Of a stretch of 64,000 nt of DNA, positions 23,441 to 35,960 are shown in pieces. The first letter of the stretch is position 1. Each line of letters begins with the position of its first letter. The DNA lies in the NCBI RefSeq assembly GCF_023159225.1, contig NC_063162.1, positions 94,010,880 through 94,074,879 on the forward strand. The letters run 5' to 3'. A program made the translations under genes and the position numbers. This DNA is from Perognathus longimembris pacificus. Its lineage: Eukaryota; Chordata; Mammalia; Rodentia; Heteromyidae. The notes under the pieces were generated by a model that was not told the origin of the DNA, ran no database searches, and was given only the letters and a program-made list of their open reading frames with translations.

Positions 23441-25683
23441 GAGAGATAACTACCTAATACACTTAATTGAGCAAAGAATTAGCATTTTGTTTGCTTTTGG
23501 ATCTTATTTTTCCTGTGAGTTGATTAGTTTTGGTTTCCTGAGTATACCAAGGAAACAAAATTTTATTCTAAATCTGTGAACTAGTTTGATATTTAAAAAA
23601 TAACAAATGAAAATTTCAATTTGACTCGTCTGCAATGAACTTCAAGAAGTGTGAACTTGAAAATAGATCTGTGATATGACTGTGCACTTACTATGGTAGA
23701 GGGTAAACTTATGCTTGTTTCTTAAGATTCCTAAGTCTCAGTTATGTCATCAGTACAGAAAGGGAGCTCTGAATACATAATGTCTAAAATGTCTTTGAGC
23801 TCTAAGTCTATACTATTCAACATTATGATCACATTCCCAGTTATAATGGTACCCACAAAAGTAGATGTTTGACTGCAACCTATAATAGAAGTAGATTTTA
23901 TCGTGAAACAATGATATGTTGGAAAGTTTTCATTTAAAAAATGTTTGAGAACACAATTGATATAAGCATAGTAGTAATATTTCTAGAAAACGTACTTTAT
24001 GCTCCTAGAAAGTTCATTAACAAAGTCCTTCAATTATTGCAAGCTAAGTCTGTGTCTGCTGGGTTGTGAGAAGACAATTGTGAACAAATGTCAATCCAAT
24101 TTAGGAAATAAATACTCTGTTGCAAATTAAAAACATATAATCCCATTCTTAGGAATATATTACCTGAGTTGTACTTTAAAAAGCAAGAATATATTCCAGA
24201 GGAAGTTTTCATATTGTTATGAATAACAAAGGTAAACTATAGCAAATAATAATAGCATAGTAAAAAAGGTATCTTTCCTTGTGATTGTAAAGTTTTCCAG
24301 ATAGATCTGAAATTTGATTTTAAGTAGATATGATTGTAGATTCTTCAGAAGGACTTACCTTCATGTATAAGATTATTAGAAAAAAATAAAAGAAGTAGAA
24401 ATCTTATAGATTTCTGCCATGTGGTTTACTTAATTTTGTATGTACTCAAAAATTGTTTTCATAAGCCTGTCTTCTTCTGAACATTCATATTAAGAATAAA
24501 AATACCTGCTTCTTGATAATTTCCATTTACTGAAATCATTTGATTACTGATGAGTATAAAGACTATAGTTGTAGACAACTTTAGCTAATAAAATATGTAG
24601 AGAATTTCCTCATCCAGTCCACTAAATATTACTTGCATGCAATATTTAGAAAGCTATTTTGAAATTATTGTACATTTTTGAAGTAATGCCACTGTAATCC
24701 ATTTGTTTGAGAGAAGGAGATGTGATGACAGGATGATCTGCCTGTTCACTGTGTTGAAGTTCTCTTAAAGGAACCTAGGAGGATACAAAGAGTTTTATAA
24801 GTATTGTGGAAGATTGCAGTGGTGTCATGCAAGCTATGCTGATATGTTAACTTGGTTTTCAGTCATTTACATATCTTTGAAGTAAAAATAAGAGTTGAAT
24901 TGTATTGCACTCCTATTTATTCATCACCCAGTACGGAGGAACTCTAAAAGAGTATCTTTAGCCGGTTAGAGCTGGAACAATGGTCGTTTTAGACCATTGC
25001 ATTCTCTGGAGTTAAGACCTTTATGATTCTGTAATATTAAATTGAAAAGTTGTGATTACTGGACATTCTGAGGATTTACTAATTTATTATCTCTTTTGTT
25101 GTCAGTCATTATGATAAGCATGGTCCTTAGGAAGATGGTCACAATACTGGTGCAGATGTTAATTGTGCTGAAATGCAGATGCTGGCAGATGCTGGTGATA
25201 GGGGAAAAAAAGTCCTGTACAGATACTTAATGAACACTGTTGAATAATGCTAGAATGAGTTCTGAAAAGCCACAGACTCTGAGGAATGCTGCCTAGGAAG
25301 TTTTAACACCATAATTTAAAGGCTATCAGGCTTCAGTTAATTTCTTTTCCTGCTTTAAAAGCCTAAAAGAAAGCAAATGAAATAAAATACCTCTCTTCAC
25401 CTCTTCAGCAGTGCCTCATATTATAGAACTAGAGATTATTTCCAGTATTTAATACTTTCTATTTCTCTTAAAAACAAAATCTCTGAAGATGAAAACACAT
25501 CAAACAAGGTTTGCAAACTCAAGGCTTAACTACCACCAATAAGTTGGGAGTAAGGCAAGGAAAAATGGTAGAATAGAAAAGAAGATATATTACCATGGCT
25601 AGCATCTAAATCCCATAACACATCAAAATATTTCATGTGAGTTTAGCTAATTTCAATTAGTAGCAGTAAATTAAAAAGAAATC
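23441..25683. other. Intergenic, no feature recognised
   Basis: 2.2 kb of AT-rich sequence with no SINE, LINE landmark or convincing open frame. One of the longest repeat-poor stretches between the two genes. Confidence 0.4.
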
Positions 25684-25830
25684 TCTACCCGGAAGTGGCA
25701 CTGTTGCTTAAGTGGTAGAGCACCAGCCTTAAGCAAAACAAATGGAGAGGGGAAGGGTGAGTTGAAGTCCGAGTGCCAGTACAAAATTACAAAATAAATA
25801 GAGAGAGGGAAGGAAAGAAAGAAGGAAAGA
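25684..25830 (+). mobile_element. Stand-alone Geo-type monomer with GGAA-rich tail
   Basis: Only the right-hand type of monomer is present: AAGTGGCACTGTTGCTTAAG, GTGGTAGAGCACCAGCCTTA and GAGTTGAAGTCCGAGTGCC. A (GA)n/(GAAG)n tail follows. Confidence 0.6.
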
Positions 25831-26504
25831 AACCGACTACCTTCTAAACTATACACACTTGCCCATTTTCTGGGCCAGTTAAAGCTGTTCTGTGTGCCAG
25901 CGGAGGTACTTAAGAACTGTACTTATCAGAAGTTAGGGAAATTGAATTCTAATATTAAATCTGTTACTTCTCAATGTTCTAAGTCATTCAGCTAAGTTAA
26001 TAAACTTCCTCAAATATCAGTTGGCATATCTGTAGTAGTTAGCATTCCCAATGGAAATAGAACACACTCAGAAACAGAACAATCATCAATTCAGGATCTA
26101 AACAATAAAGGAAAGATGGAATTATTGGAACCTGGAAGGGCAAGGCAGAGGAAAAGAGACTTAGCAGGCAGTGATCAATCGGTGATCAATCGGAGTTTAT
26201 CAGAAGGATTTGTAAGGGAGGCAGGTAGAGGAATTAAAACCTTGTCATTCTCCTTTCTTCTTCCATGGATTTCCTGCCATGCTGTGCAGTGGCTGACTTT
26301 ATGGGAGACCATGGGCTTGGGACCAGGTAACGTAATTGGTGACATCCAGTATTTACTTACCTTTCCTCATAACACCTGGAAGACTATGCTGCAGTTAGCA
26401 GAAATTAATAACTATAGAATCTCTTGCTTGTGTTTTTCATTCACTGCTAAAAGTAGATATTAAGGTTCTCTTCAAGAGAGTCCCAGGAGATTGGTAAATA
26501 GGAT

Positions 26505-27545
26505 AGAGACATGACAAAAGTAATTGCATCAAACTAAAAAGTTTCTGCATAGCAAAAGATAAAAACTAAAAAGATAATCAACAGCTCTGGCAAGAGCCTA
26601 ATATCTATAATACAAAAGCGGTCAAGAAAATAACCTACCCAGCCCCCAAAATTAATAACCCAATCAATAAATGGGCAAAGGAGCTAAACAGACTTTTCAG
26701 AAGAAGCATAAATGGCCAATAAACATATGAGCAAATGCTCAACATCCCTGGTCATAAAGAAAATGCCAAACAGGGCTGGGAATATAGCCTAGAGGCAAGA
26801 GTGCTCGTCTCATATACATGAAGCCCTGGGTTCGATTCCCCAGCACCACATATATAGAAAATGGCCAGAAGTGGCACTGTGGCTCAAGTGGCAGAGTGCT
26901 AGCCTTGAGCAAAGAGAAACCAGGGACAGTCTCAGGACCTGAGTCCCAAGCCCTAGGACTGGCAAAAAAAAAAAAAAAAAAAAAAAAGAAAGAAAGAAAG
27001 AAAGAAAGAAAATGTCAAACAAAAATGTCAATGAGATTCCACCTTACTACAGTAAGATTGGCCAGATTTGAGACTATGATTAATAACAAATGTGGTGGTG
27101 TCATATGTGGAAGCTATGTCTAAACCACAAACATCCATGATAACATACACAAGGCTCAATGCATTTACACACAAACAAACTGATTAAAGGAGGTATACTT
27201 AGGGGAGGAATCTAAAGGTGTTAATTACTCTGAACAACTAATGTACTGTTTATCAAAATGAACACCAGGATGTGGAAATGTGTTTTGGGGGGGGGGGAGT
27301 GAAAGCAAAAAAGGGTCAATATGAGTAGGAAAAAAGATAAACAAAGGCAGTTAATTTATTCAATATATATTATATAAAAACTGAACTACATGAGTTGAGG
27401 GTAGGGAAGGGAGTGGTAAAATGAGGGAGAATGATGGATGGGATGACACTGATCAAGTAACATGTACTTATAACCTGACTTATGAAAGTTTAACTTCTTT
27501 TTCAACTACATCATCATCATCATCATTATCATCAATTAAAATAAA
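26505..27545 (+). mobile_element. L1 ORF2 end and 3' UTR, interrupted by a SINE
   Basis: Sense ORF2 C-terminal sequence (AAAAGTTTCTGCATAGCAAA, CCCAATCAATAAATGGGCAA) with scattered stops, then a 3' UTR with a G-run near 27287 and a terminal (ATC)n/A-rich end near 27545. The SINE at 26773-27009 splits it; the host copy rejoins at AATGTCAAAC. Confidence 0.8.
26773..27009 (+). mobile_element. IDL-Geo SINE nested in L1
   Basis: Both monomers, poly(A) and a (GAAA)n tail. Duplication AAATGCCAAAC (26761-26771) versus AAATGTCAAAC (27010-27020), one mismatch. Nesting shows it is younger than the L1 copy around it. Confidence 0.9.
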
Positions 27546-28110
27546 ATTTCAAAGGTTCTCTTAAAATTCTATTTTTGAATCAATCTTCCCATTGCATTAT
27601 TTTAAACTTGAGATAAGAAGGTAACATATTTTTCCCCCAAGGTTGCATGGTTTCCCACATTTGTGATAGCTAGAATGTGCCTATAAGTCTACAAGTAAAC
27701 ACAATGATGGTAAAAGGTAAAAATAAAATAAATGATAAATTCCACAGGACTATAGGCATTCACACACAGTGAGACCAAATGGTACCCTCACAAGAGGAAT
27801 ACAGAGGCACAATACCTGTGCATCTGATCATATAAGATAATGTTTATCAAAATGAACCCCAGGAAATGGAAAAAATTTTTTTTTCTTTGTTGCTGCTTTT
27901 GTTTTATTTTCTTTTTGTTCTTGTTTATCAGTCTTTGGAAGGGTAAGTGGCAAGACAGAACTGGTGAGACAAAGGGCAAAGAAAGGAAGCAGTGGTACTC
28001 ACTAAACACTACGTTAAAACGAACTATACAACTTGTGGTGGGGAGGGGAGGGAAAAATTGGGAGAGAGACAGGAGAGGGGTGATATTGCCCAAAAAGAAA
28101 TGTACTCTTT

Positions 28111-29922
28111 TTTTTTGAGAGAGAGTTTTAATGTTTAATCATTCCAGGCAGATATTTACAGGTTACTGACTTGGTCTTCACCTCCCCCCACCCCCTTAGG
28201 CTTTTAGAGGTTCAGGGACATATGAGAGCTATGAAAGGAGAAGGCCACTCAAATGTGAGAGAGTCAGAAAGACTCTTCTAGGATCTGTCAGAACCAATGC
28301 TACACAAAGATGCAATTCCGGGAAATGTGGTGTGCACCTTACAAATGAGCGTGGGTGAACGGATGGGAGGAAGAGTCGGCTGCGTTTCTGCAGGTGTCCA
28401 TTGGCGGGCACTGCCAGCTTGTTACTCCTTGTGGAGACGTCTCACATAAGAAAATGTGTGCCCAGGAAACTATGGTCCATGCCAGGGGAATCTTCCTGCC
28501 TCCCATGGATTTCCACTGCATTGTCTCTAGGGCCTCCATTTATAGATAATAGTTCTTTAATTGCTAACTATATCCCTTTTACAATGTTTCTGTGAAATAC
28601 TTCTTCTTGGATAGGCTCAAAAGTGAAGCAACCTAAGTTTTTTTTTTATTAATTAAGTTTTGTTGACAAGGTGTTGTGCAAAAGGGGCACAGTTACATAA
28701 TAGGGCAGTGAGTACATTTCTTGTGATATCTTACACCCTTGTTTTTCTTTCCCTTCCCTAGATCAGGTAGGCATATATACAATACCCAGTGTACCAAAAT
28801 CATATACAGTAACCACGTAAGGTATGCCAAAGGAAATTCACCAAGAACTTTAAATATAACGTCAACAATAGAGTTTGCTTATCTTTGTCTTATATGATCA
28901 TATATACATAGCTGTTGAGCTATTGTGATCCACTGAGAGGTCTATTTTTGACCTTTATATGTTGAGTAGTTGTTTGGTTTTAGTTACATAATGTAGGGTT
29001 GCTGACCCAAACCTGTGGGAAATACCATTTGACAAGAAGTTTTTGGTTTCGCAGACCTGGTCTCTACTGCCCCCCCCCCCACCACCACCTTAACAGTCAT
29101 ATATCAAGGAGATCATGCCCCTTTGTTTTCTGTGTCTAGGCTTGTCTTGCTCAACATTATTTGTTCAAGTTCTGACCATTTGCCTGCGAATACCAATATT
29201 TCACCATTTCTAATCGCTATGTAGTATTCCATTGTGTATAGGTACCATATTTTTTGGATCCATTCATCTGTGGAGGGGCATCTGGGTTGTTTCCATATTT
29301 TGGCTATTGTGAATTGTGCAGCGATAAAGATGGAAGTGCAGATGTCTTTTTGATATCTTGGGACCTGTTGTTCAGGATAGATGCCTAGGAGTGGTATGGC
29401 TGGGTCATAGCTTTTTGAGGAACCTCCATACTGTTCTCCAAAGTAGTTGTACTAATTTGCACTCCCACTAACAGTGGAGAAGGGTTCCTCTTTCCCCGCA
29501 TCCCCTCCAGCATTTGTTGTTGCCTGAGTTCAGAGTATAGGCCATTCTAACTGGAATGAGGTGGTATCTCAGGGTTGTTTTCATTTGCATTTTCTTTACT
29601 GCCAGGATGTTGAACATTTCCTCATGTGTTTCTTTGTCATTTTTATCTCTTCTCCTGTGAAGTCTCTCTTTAACTCCTTTTCCCATTTAATAATTGGTTT
29701 ACTGGGCTTGGAGGGGGTTAGTTTTTTGAGTTCTCTGTAGATGACAGATATTAGGCCTTTGTCTGTTGCTGTGCTGGTGAAGATCCTTTCCCATATGGTT
29801 GGCTGTCTTTCTAGTTTGGTGGCTATGTCTTTAGCTGTGCAGAAACTTTTTATTTTGTAGTAGTCCCATTTGTTGAGACTCTCCCCTATCTGTTGTGCCC
29901 CTGGGACTATATTCAGGAAGTT
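28111..29922 (-). mobile_element. Minus-strand L1 insertion with probable 3' transduction
   Basis: One 1.8 kb insertion flanked by the perfect 15 bp duplication AGAAATGTACTCTTT (28096-28110 and 29923-29937). Reading on the minus strand it starts inside ORF2 (GGGACTACTACAAAATAAAA region, near 29850). It runs through the ORF2 end and 3' UTR to AATAAA plus nine A's (28638-28649), then continues for 521 bases of non-L1 sequence to a second poly(A) at 28111-28116. ORF2 is 5'-truncated, so the element cannot move on its own. Confidence 0.8.
28117..28637 (-). other. Sequence carried 3' of the L1 (candidate transduction)
   Basis: Non-repetitive, relatively GC-rich sequence lying between the L1 A-tract and a second A-tract, inside the same target-site duplication. 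On the minus strand it ends with ATTAAA (28134-28139) about 18 bases before the terminal A's, a usable poly(A) signal. The open frames in it are short and overlapping, and I recognise no protein. The source locus is unknown. Confidence 0.65.
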
Positions 29923-30005
29923 AGAAATGTACTCTTTACCTGACTTAGATAACTGTAACTCCTCTGAACATCACTTTTGTAATAACAATAAGAATTTTAA
30001 AAAGA

Positions 30006-30640
30006 GATAACAAATTTTGGAAAAATTATGTAAGTTTTGGTTGCTTCACATTCAAGTCAGAGTAATGCCAGAAACAAAGCCACCTAAATTAAAGACAAAA
30101 GACAACAACTGAGACAACATGTCTGATTAATATTATGTAGTATATGATACACAGAGAGCAGAGAAAAATATTTACTGGAGACTCATATAGCCTCTGTGAA
30201 ATTTTCTTATGCTTAGTAAATTCTACAATGAGAAAAAGGGATGGGCTGTTTTTGTTCCTGTTACTCTAATAATAATCATATGTGCCTATGCTGTGTATCA
30301 ATGATTAATAGATGCTTTCTACCAATTATAATTTTGGGGATTGCTGCAAAATCCTACTAAAGATTTCAAATGTGTTATTAGTTGAAGAAGAAATCTTGGG
30401 ATATATAAATCTATTAAAAATCAACTTGTAACAATGATTCATGGAACACAACAATGCTTACCAAAAGGCATTACCTAAAACACAAGGAATACAGGCAATG
30501 TTAGGCATATTCCTCAACCTTAGAAAACAAAACATTTGCATGTAACAACTTTTACAGATGACTGCCTTTGTCTCCTATGGTGAGAATAAAAACTGTAGAA
30601 CAAAAGATGAAGCTCTATGGCTCAGAGATGGAGTACCCGT
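30006..30640. other. Intergenic, no feature recognised
   Basis: AT-rich sequence with no assignable element. Confidence 0.4.
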
Positions 30641-31130
30641 AATTCTGAACCTTCACACCGTATCCTCCCATAGTCATCAGCATAGCCCTCGAGCCACATA
30701 AAGCTAGTCTAGCCAAGGACGCATCATTGTGGTTCCGTGGGCAGCTGGTCTCCTCTCGTAGCGCAGTGGTGATCTTCTCATAGGTTCACTCAGTGACAGA
30801 GATCCAGGGAACGAGCACAGCAGGGTGCCAAAGCCACTTTAGATACACATCAAAGCCAATCTTGAAACTTGGCGTAGGTGTGGAATGATGGAAAATGAAC
30901 CACGCAGCTTTCAGAATTTCAAAGACTCACTTTCAGAGGAAAGCACTCCATAGATAAAAGACGATGAGACAGAATGAACAGCTGGGCCAGGCTTTGCTTC
31001 GTGATCACAACTGCTGAGCGTAGCCTTCAGATGTACAGAGGATAGGAGGCACTGCCAACTGCAATATTTTCTTCACCTACATCTGAATGCCTGGCAATAA
31101 CAGTATCTGTAACTGGGATTGTTCCCTCTG
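30640..31130 (-). other. Unexplained higher-GC segment, possible decayed retrocopy
   Basis: Stands out from its neighbours by higher GC and several CpGs. The minus strand holds two stop-limited open stretches in the same general region (about 30640-30800 and 30800-30900) with mixed amino-acid composition. I could not recognise a protein. It could be a fragment of an old processed pseudogene, a regulatory element or chance. Confidence 0.25.
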
Positions 31131-31309
31131 CTTCTCGTCCCTCCCCATTACTCTTGAAAAGCCATATGTTGTGATCAATCTATTAGTGGCCATATTATTT
31201 TACCCACATGTAGACTCTGGAAGTTTGGGATCATAGAAATGGGAACATGAAGAGAAGATTAAATAGGGAATCCATTCACACTTCCTTTGGATTTGTCTAT
31301 GAAGTTAGT

Positions 31310-31475
31310 AGTGCAAAGTAGTCAATAGCACAGGTAATGGCACCAAATACCTAGATTTGAATCCTGGCCTTGTCACTTAAGAGTGGCTGACTCTGAGCGA
31401 GAAATGCCTCAATTACTCCATTTGTGAACTGAGATAACAACATCTACCTTCAAAGAAGTAACTGTATGTAGGGCT
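31310..31475 (+). mobile_element. MIR SINE remnant
   Basis: TAGATTTGAATCCTGGCCTT followed by TCACTTAAGAGTGGCTGAC and a downstream 'CTCCATTTGTGAACTGAGA' matches the ordered MIR core. Old and diverged. Confidence 0.65.
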
Positions 31476-31813
31476 CATAATATTAACTCTTACCACTACT
31501 ACTATTACTACTGTTATTGCTAGTCATTACATTTCTTAGGTAAAGAGTAGGCATTTAGTTGATTGAGGGGGTATGCAGACATAGTTGGGACTTCATTTCC
31601 TCCTCCCAGAAGTGGAATGGTAATAGTACACACAGAAGTGGAGGACAGAAGGGAGTTAGATCATGGTGGTATAATTCAAGGTGGTGGATGAAGCATCTTT
31701 GGTAGATCTGGACTAATTTTTTAATTCAAAAAAAGTTAAAAGGTTTGGGGTTTTGGTAGCTTTAAAGGGGCAGGTTTTCTTCAATTATATCTATGCTTTC
31801 CCCTACTCTTTTT

Positions 31814-32037
31814 GGTGCACTTTTTTTTTTTTTTTTTTTTTTTGGCCAGTCCTGGGCCTTGGACTCAGGGCCTGAGCACTGTCCCTGGCTTCCTTTTGCT
31901 CAAGGCTAGCACTCTGCCACTTGAGCCATAGCACCACTTCTGGCCGTTTTCTGTACATGTGGTGCTGGGGAATCGAACCCAGGGGCCTCATGTATACGAG
32001 ACAAGCTCTCTTGCCACTAGGCCATATCCCCAGCCCT
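31814..32037 (-). mobile_element. IDL-Geo dimeric SINE
   Basis: Reversed full copy from a 24-base T-run to CCCCAGCCCT. Perfect 14 bp duplication CCCCTACTCTTTTT at 31800-31813 and 32038-32051. Confidence 0.9.
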
Positions 32038-32051
32038 CCCCTACTCTTTTT

Positions 32052-32539
32052 ATACATCCTCCTAAGCTGTTTCTCTTGGCTATGTTGCTGTGACCCATTT
32101 ATTTCATACATTTCTATTATAAAAGAGTTGATTCCAGAGATATTTTTTCACAGTTGCATCTTCAGTCTCTTATACTTTGACTACTTTTGTGATTCCTTAG
32201 TTACTTCATTCATTTCTCTTTCAAAAGAGAGAACAACTTGTTGCTTCATTTTTGCTTTTTCAAAATTTCAATAACAATTTTCAACCCTGTCGTAGATGTC
32301 CAGATTGTTTAGTTTTGTCTTTTTTTTGTACTCATGTTCATTCATGGCACATAACTCTCTAAAGTTAGTATTTTCAACATATAGGGAGCACCTGTTCCTA
32401 TCTATATTTAAATTTTCTTCATAATTAATTATGCATAGTGATACTAATGTGTACTTTATAAAATGAGACAAAACTGAATACAAATATGCTTCCTGTGTTC
32501 CAATAGCTCATGAAGCTTAAAAAATAATAAAAATGGCCT
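32052..32539. other. Intergenic, no feature recognised
   Basis: AT-rich sequence without an assignable element. Confidence 0.4.
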
Positions 32540-32892
32540 TGCTATGGTCTGAATGTTTGTGTCCTTTTCTTCATTTCTCAGATCAAAATCTAACCTGGAA
32601 TGTGATGGCATTAGGAGCTAGTGGTATTTGAAAGATGATTGGATCAAGGAGGTTCTATGCTTATGCATGGATTAGTGCTCTTATAAAAGAAACTCCAGAG
32701 AGCTAGCTAATCCCTTCTGTCAAGAGAGGATGGAGCTAAAACGTACCATCTGTGAGGAATGGGAGGGGCCTCACCAGATATTTCCTTGATCTTAAACTTT
32801 CCAGCCTCCAGAACTGTGAGAAATAAATATTTATTGTTTATAAGCCACTGACTTTATAGCATTTTGTTATAACAGTCTGGAGGAACTAAGAA
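32540..32892 (+). mobile_element. Solo LTR of the ERVL-MaLR (MLT1-like) group
   Basis: Begins TGCTATGGTCTGAATGTTTG and ends near GGAACTAAGAAA. In between come 'CCAGCCTCCAGAACTGTGAG', the poly(A) signal AATAAA at about 32823 and a GTTTATAAGCCACTGACTT stretch. These landmarks in this order are characteristic of mammalian MLT1 LTRs. No internal retroviral sequence is attached, so it is a solo LTR, ancient and shared across mammals. Confidence 0.85.
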
Positions 32893-33805
32893 AAATAAAG
32901 AGAAAAAAGGACGAGACCAATGGACTTGACTTTTTTTTTATCAGAGAATAATAGCCCTCTATAATCTTGGAACGCTTGGCAAGGTATTATGCTGTTCATT
33001 TGAACTGTATTTGTATTTCTAAAACTTTTTCTTTTTTTTTGCCTGTTTGTCAGTTCACTGCTGCTACCCATTAAAACTCTCTGTGGCATCAGTCTGTGCA
33101 TTACCAATCAGCTTCTTTTGAGATCAGAGCCTAAAAATCATTCCCTTATTTATTAGATTTCTTGCCATGCATTTTTCTTCAACATACCAAGATCATCCTA
33201 TGGGAATAATATCTATAAAATAATAAGCAGATATAAAATATTTAATACTGTCATAGAGAAGCATACATACTTTCTCTGGCAGCATTTTTATAAAAGAGTC
33301 TTTAAAAGAAGTGTAAACATGGGCTTCATCACTGAAGTTTCAGCATAGTCTGATGGTTTAAATAATGAGATATGGATTTTTTTATGCAAGTTTACCCTTA
33401 ATATGCTTGGTAAAATTGTTTTACAGCATTTGGAAATTTAATGTTTCAAGTAAATGATGCTACTTAATATGAATATCAGCTCTTTGTGTTTCTTTATATG
33501 AAAAAGGGAAGGCATACAATAGATATACTAATATTATTATTCCTATTGATGAAAAACTATTTTCGGTAGCAGCAATAGCCATACATTGGTTATTATATCT
33601 AGCTTTTCCCCTCCTATACTGTGGGCAAAAGTACTGTCATAGAAGATTAAAACAGTTCAGAAAGTAAACAGTTTCTATTACAGCATACATAAATCTTGGA
33701 TTCATGATCAAACTTTGGGATGAAAGAAATAATCATATTTGTGGATACCTATACCATATATTGCCTGCTAAAGCCATACAATCCAGTGCTCCCTTGCACT
33801 AGGTT
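32893..33805. other. Intergenic, no feature recognised
   Basis: AT-rich sequence, no assignable element. Confidence 0.4.
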
Positions 33806-34480
33806 TTAGGCACAATATTTTTCTTTAATTAAATCAGTATATCTTAGGAGAGACAGATCATTTTTCATCTGTGTAACTCTTTTGTAATAGTCCTTGGTAA
33901 AGGTGAAGTATTCTTGGTTTTCTGAAGTGTAGAATCTAAAGTGGATCAGATTGTGTGAATGGTTGTTGCAAGATGTAGGCTGTAGAAATCCTGGGGTAAC
34001 CAGAGGACCAAAAGGCCTTCCTCTTACTCCTTCCACCATGGACCTGTTTCCCAAGCCATACAAGGAATCCTGGCTACAGAGCCTTCTGGTCAGTGATTGG
34101 CTTGGTAGTCAGATTTTGAGTCCTGGCTAGCTGAGGTCCCTCTGTGACATGTGAGCATTGAACAGATAATGACATTTATTACTAGCAAACTGAAAAGTGT
34201 TGGTAAGTTATGCTGAAAGAAACAGTTCACTACAAAGCTTGGATATTCAGCAAGTGTTAGGATTTTGTAAAAGAAAATCTATTTTTATGTGGATGGTGTT
34301 TTCTCTGTTCCTTACCATGGTTTTCCAGATTTTATTCAGGCTCATTATCTCAATGCAGTGTCTTAACTCCCAATTCTCTTCTACATTTCTTGGTTCTGTA
34401 ACCCAATCCTTTATGAGGTTGAAGTTGGCATCCCAGGCAAGGTTTTGAAGCTCAGACAGATGACTACAGCGTGCACACAC
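33806..34480 (-). other. Run of minus-strand open segments, not recognised
   Basis: Two minus-strand open frames (34247-34480, 77 codons; 33806-34063, 85 codons) are linked by a further open stretch of about 45 codons in another frame. The composition is mixed and not low-complexity; the downstream segment ends in a charged stretch (MKNDLSLLRYTDLIKEKY). I do not recognise the protein. It may be a frameshifted old retrocopy or chance. No poly(A) or target duplication was found. Confidence 0.25.
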
Positions 34481-35124
34481 TGCCCTTCACACAAAGAATC
34501 ATTGTGTAATAAAACAGAAAAATCTCAACAATGTGAATGAAACAAAGTAGGGTTTTGTGAGAGCCTAAATGATGAATGTTCTCTTTGATATGGTTTTCAT
34601 ACATCAAAATAGGTTTTAGGGCTAGTTGAGTCAGGCAGTTATGATTGTTTGATTCTTTCTCTTTTTGGACCTAATCTTGTTTTAATAATGTTCATAATAT
34701 GTTTCACAGCAATAGATAAAGAGTTATTGATACTGATATGCTCTTTATTTGTAGACCCTTAAGAGAATTTTAGTCAAGCTTTAGAGTTCATGTTCTTTTC
34801 CACTGAAGATGACTGGAGATTTAATGAGCCTTAGTGATGGCTACAATCCGATTGTATACTTGCACACATCTAGCCCCTTTCTAGACAGACAAAATATGGC
34901 ACATTATTAAATGTGCTAGCAATAAGATCAGTTGATGAGAGAGTATTATAAAGTTCTATATTGAATTTCATAAACTGAAAAGTCTTGGTAAAATCCATTT
35001 GATTTTTTGTATCTCCATTTCTTCATTTTGGCTAAATGGCTGGAATTAGGGTATGGTTGGAAGCATAAATAAGAAAGTACTTACTGGTCAAGCTAACCCA
35101 GGGGAAAAACTTATATCCTATCTC
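34481..35124. other. Intergenic, no feature recognised
   Basis: AT-rich sequence without an assignable element. Confidence 0.4.
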
Positions 35125-35225
35125 GGAAATAATCTAAATCAATAGGGCTTAGGGCATTGTTTAAATAGTATAGCACTTGCCTAAGCAAGCACAAATCCTT
35201 GTGTTCAAATATGAGTACCACTAAA
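35125..35225 (+). mobile_element. ID-like tRNA-derived SINE, diverged
   Basis: GCACTTGCCTAAGCAAGCAC followed by CCTTGTGTTCAAATATGAGT preserves the anticodon-arm and B-box region of an ID-type element. Confidence 0.55.
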
Positions 35226-35734
35226 ATTAAAACAAAACACCCAAACACTTTCCTTAATAATTTACCAAGATATTAAAATATACATTAAAATCCATCAATT
35301 CCACTTTCAAGTACCATTATACTGCTACACAGGGACCACACATATCTTACAGTAGCAGAATATTTCTAAATCTTTCTTTGCATATGGATATCATCCATTG
35401 TATTTATTGATAACTTTATTCTAACATAAACATAAACCAAAATGAATTATTTTTATTTCTTAGAACAAACTTACTTATTAGATAAATTATGAAAATTAAA
35501 ATTTGAATTTACTATCATTTATTGATTCTCATATGCAATTTCATTCTTCATGAAGATTCAAGTTTTTTACTTAATTTGCATAACAATTCTTGCAGAGCAG
35601 GTCTTTTGACAATACAGCCCCTTAATTTTCTCTGTCTGAGAAGTTATTTCTCTTTTCATCTTGAAAAGACAATTTTATAGGAGAAACAATTTTAAATTTG
35701 TTTTTTCTTTACCTTACAATCTTTTAAAAGCTCA

Positions 35735-35960
35735 TTTTAAGTAGCTGTACAAAGGAATTTCCCCTTAGTAGTTAATGAATACAAATGCATCTTGATCATT
35801 GTCACTCCTTTCAGCATTCTCATCCATTCCTCTCTTACTCATTTCTTCCTTTAGTCTGATTAATTTTATAGGATATATATTAGATTCTTGATTGCTTTCT
35901 TCTCTCTTCTCTTCATTAGTCCAGGATTCCCTTCTTCATAGTGATTCTTTTCCTACAGAC
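35735..35960 (-). mobile_element. Old L1 3' region
   Basis: Resembles the piece at 22985: 'ATACAAATGCATCTTGATCA' followed by 'TCTCATCCATTCCTCTCTTA'. Diverged and reversed. Confidence 0.4.

Larger units (their letters stand above)
27830..30005 (+). mobile_element. L1 3' UTR split by the 28111-29922 insertion
   Basis: 27830-28110 and 29938-30005 are two halves of one sense L1 3' UTR. The left half has TTTATCAAAATGAACCCCAG, also seen at 27248; the right half has ACCTGACTTAGATAACTGT and a final TTTGTAATAACAATAAGA. Joined, they match the other 3' UTR copies in order, so a later insertion separated them. Confidence 0.75.

Noticed and set aside
26818..27123. Open frames across IDL-Geo SINEs (also at 31803, 52390-52998)
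   Set aside because: Recurrent frames arising from SINE sequence in various orientations; the similar peptides reflect copies of the repeat, not a gene family.
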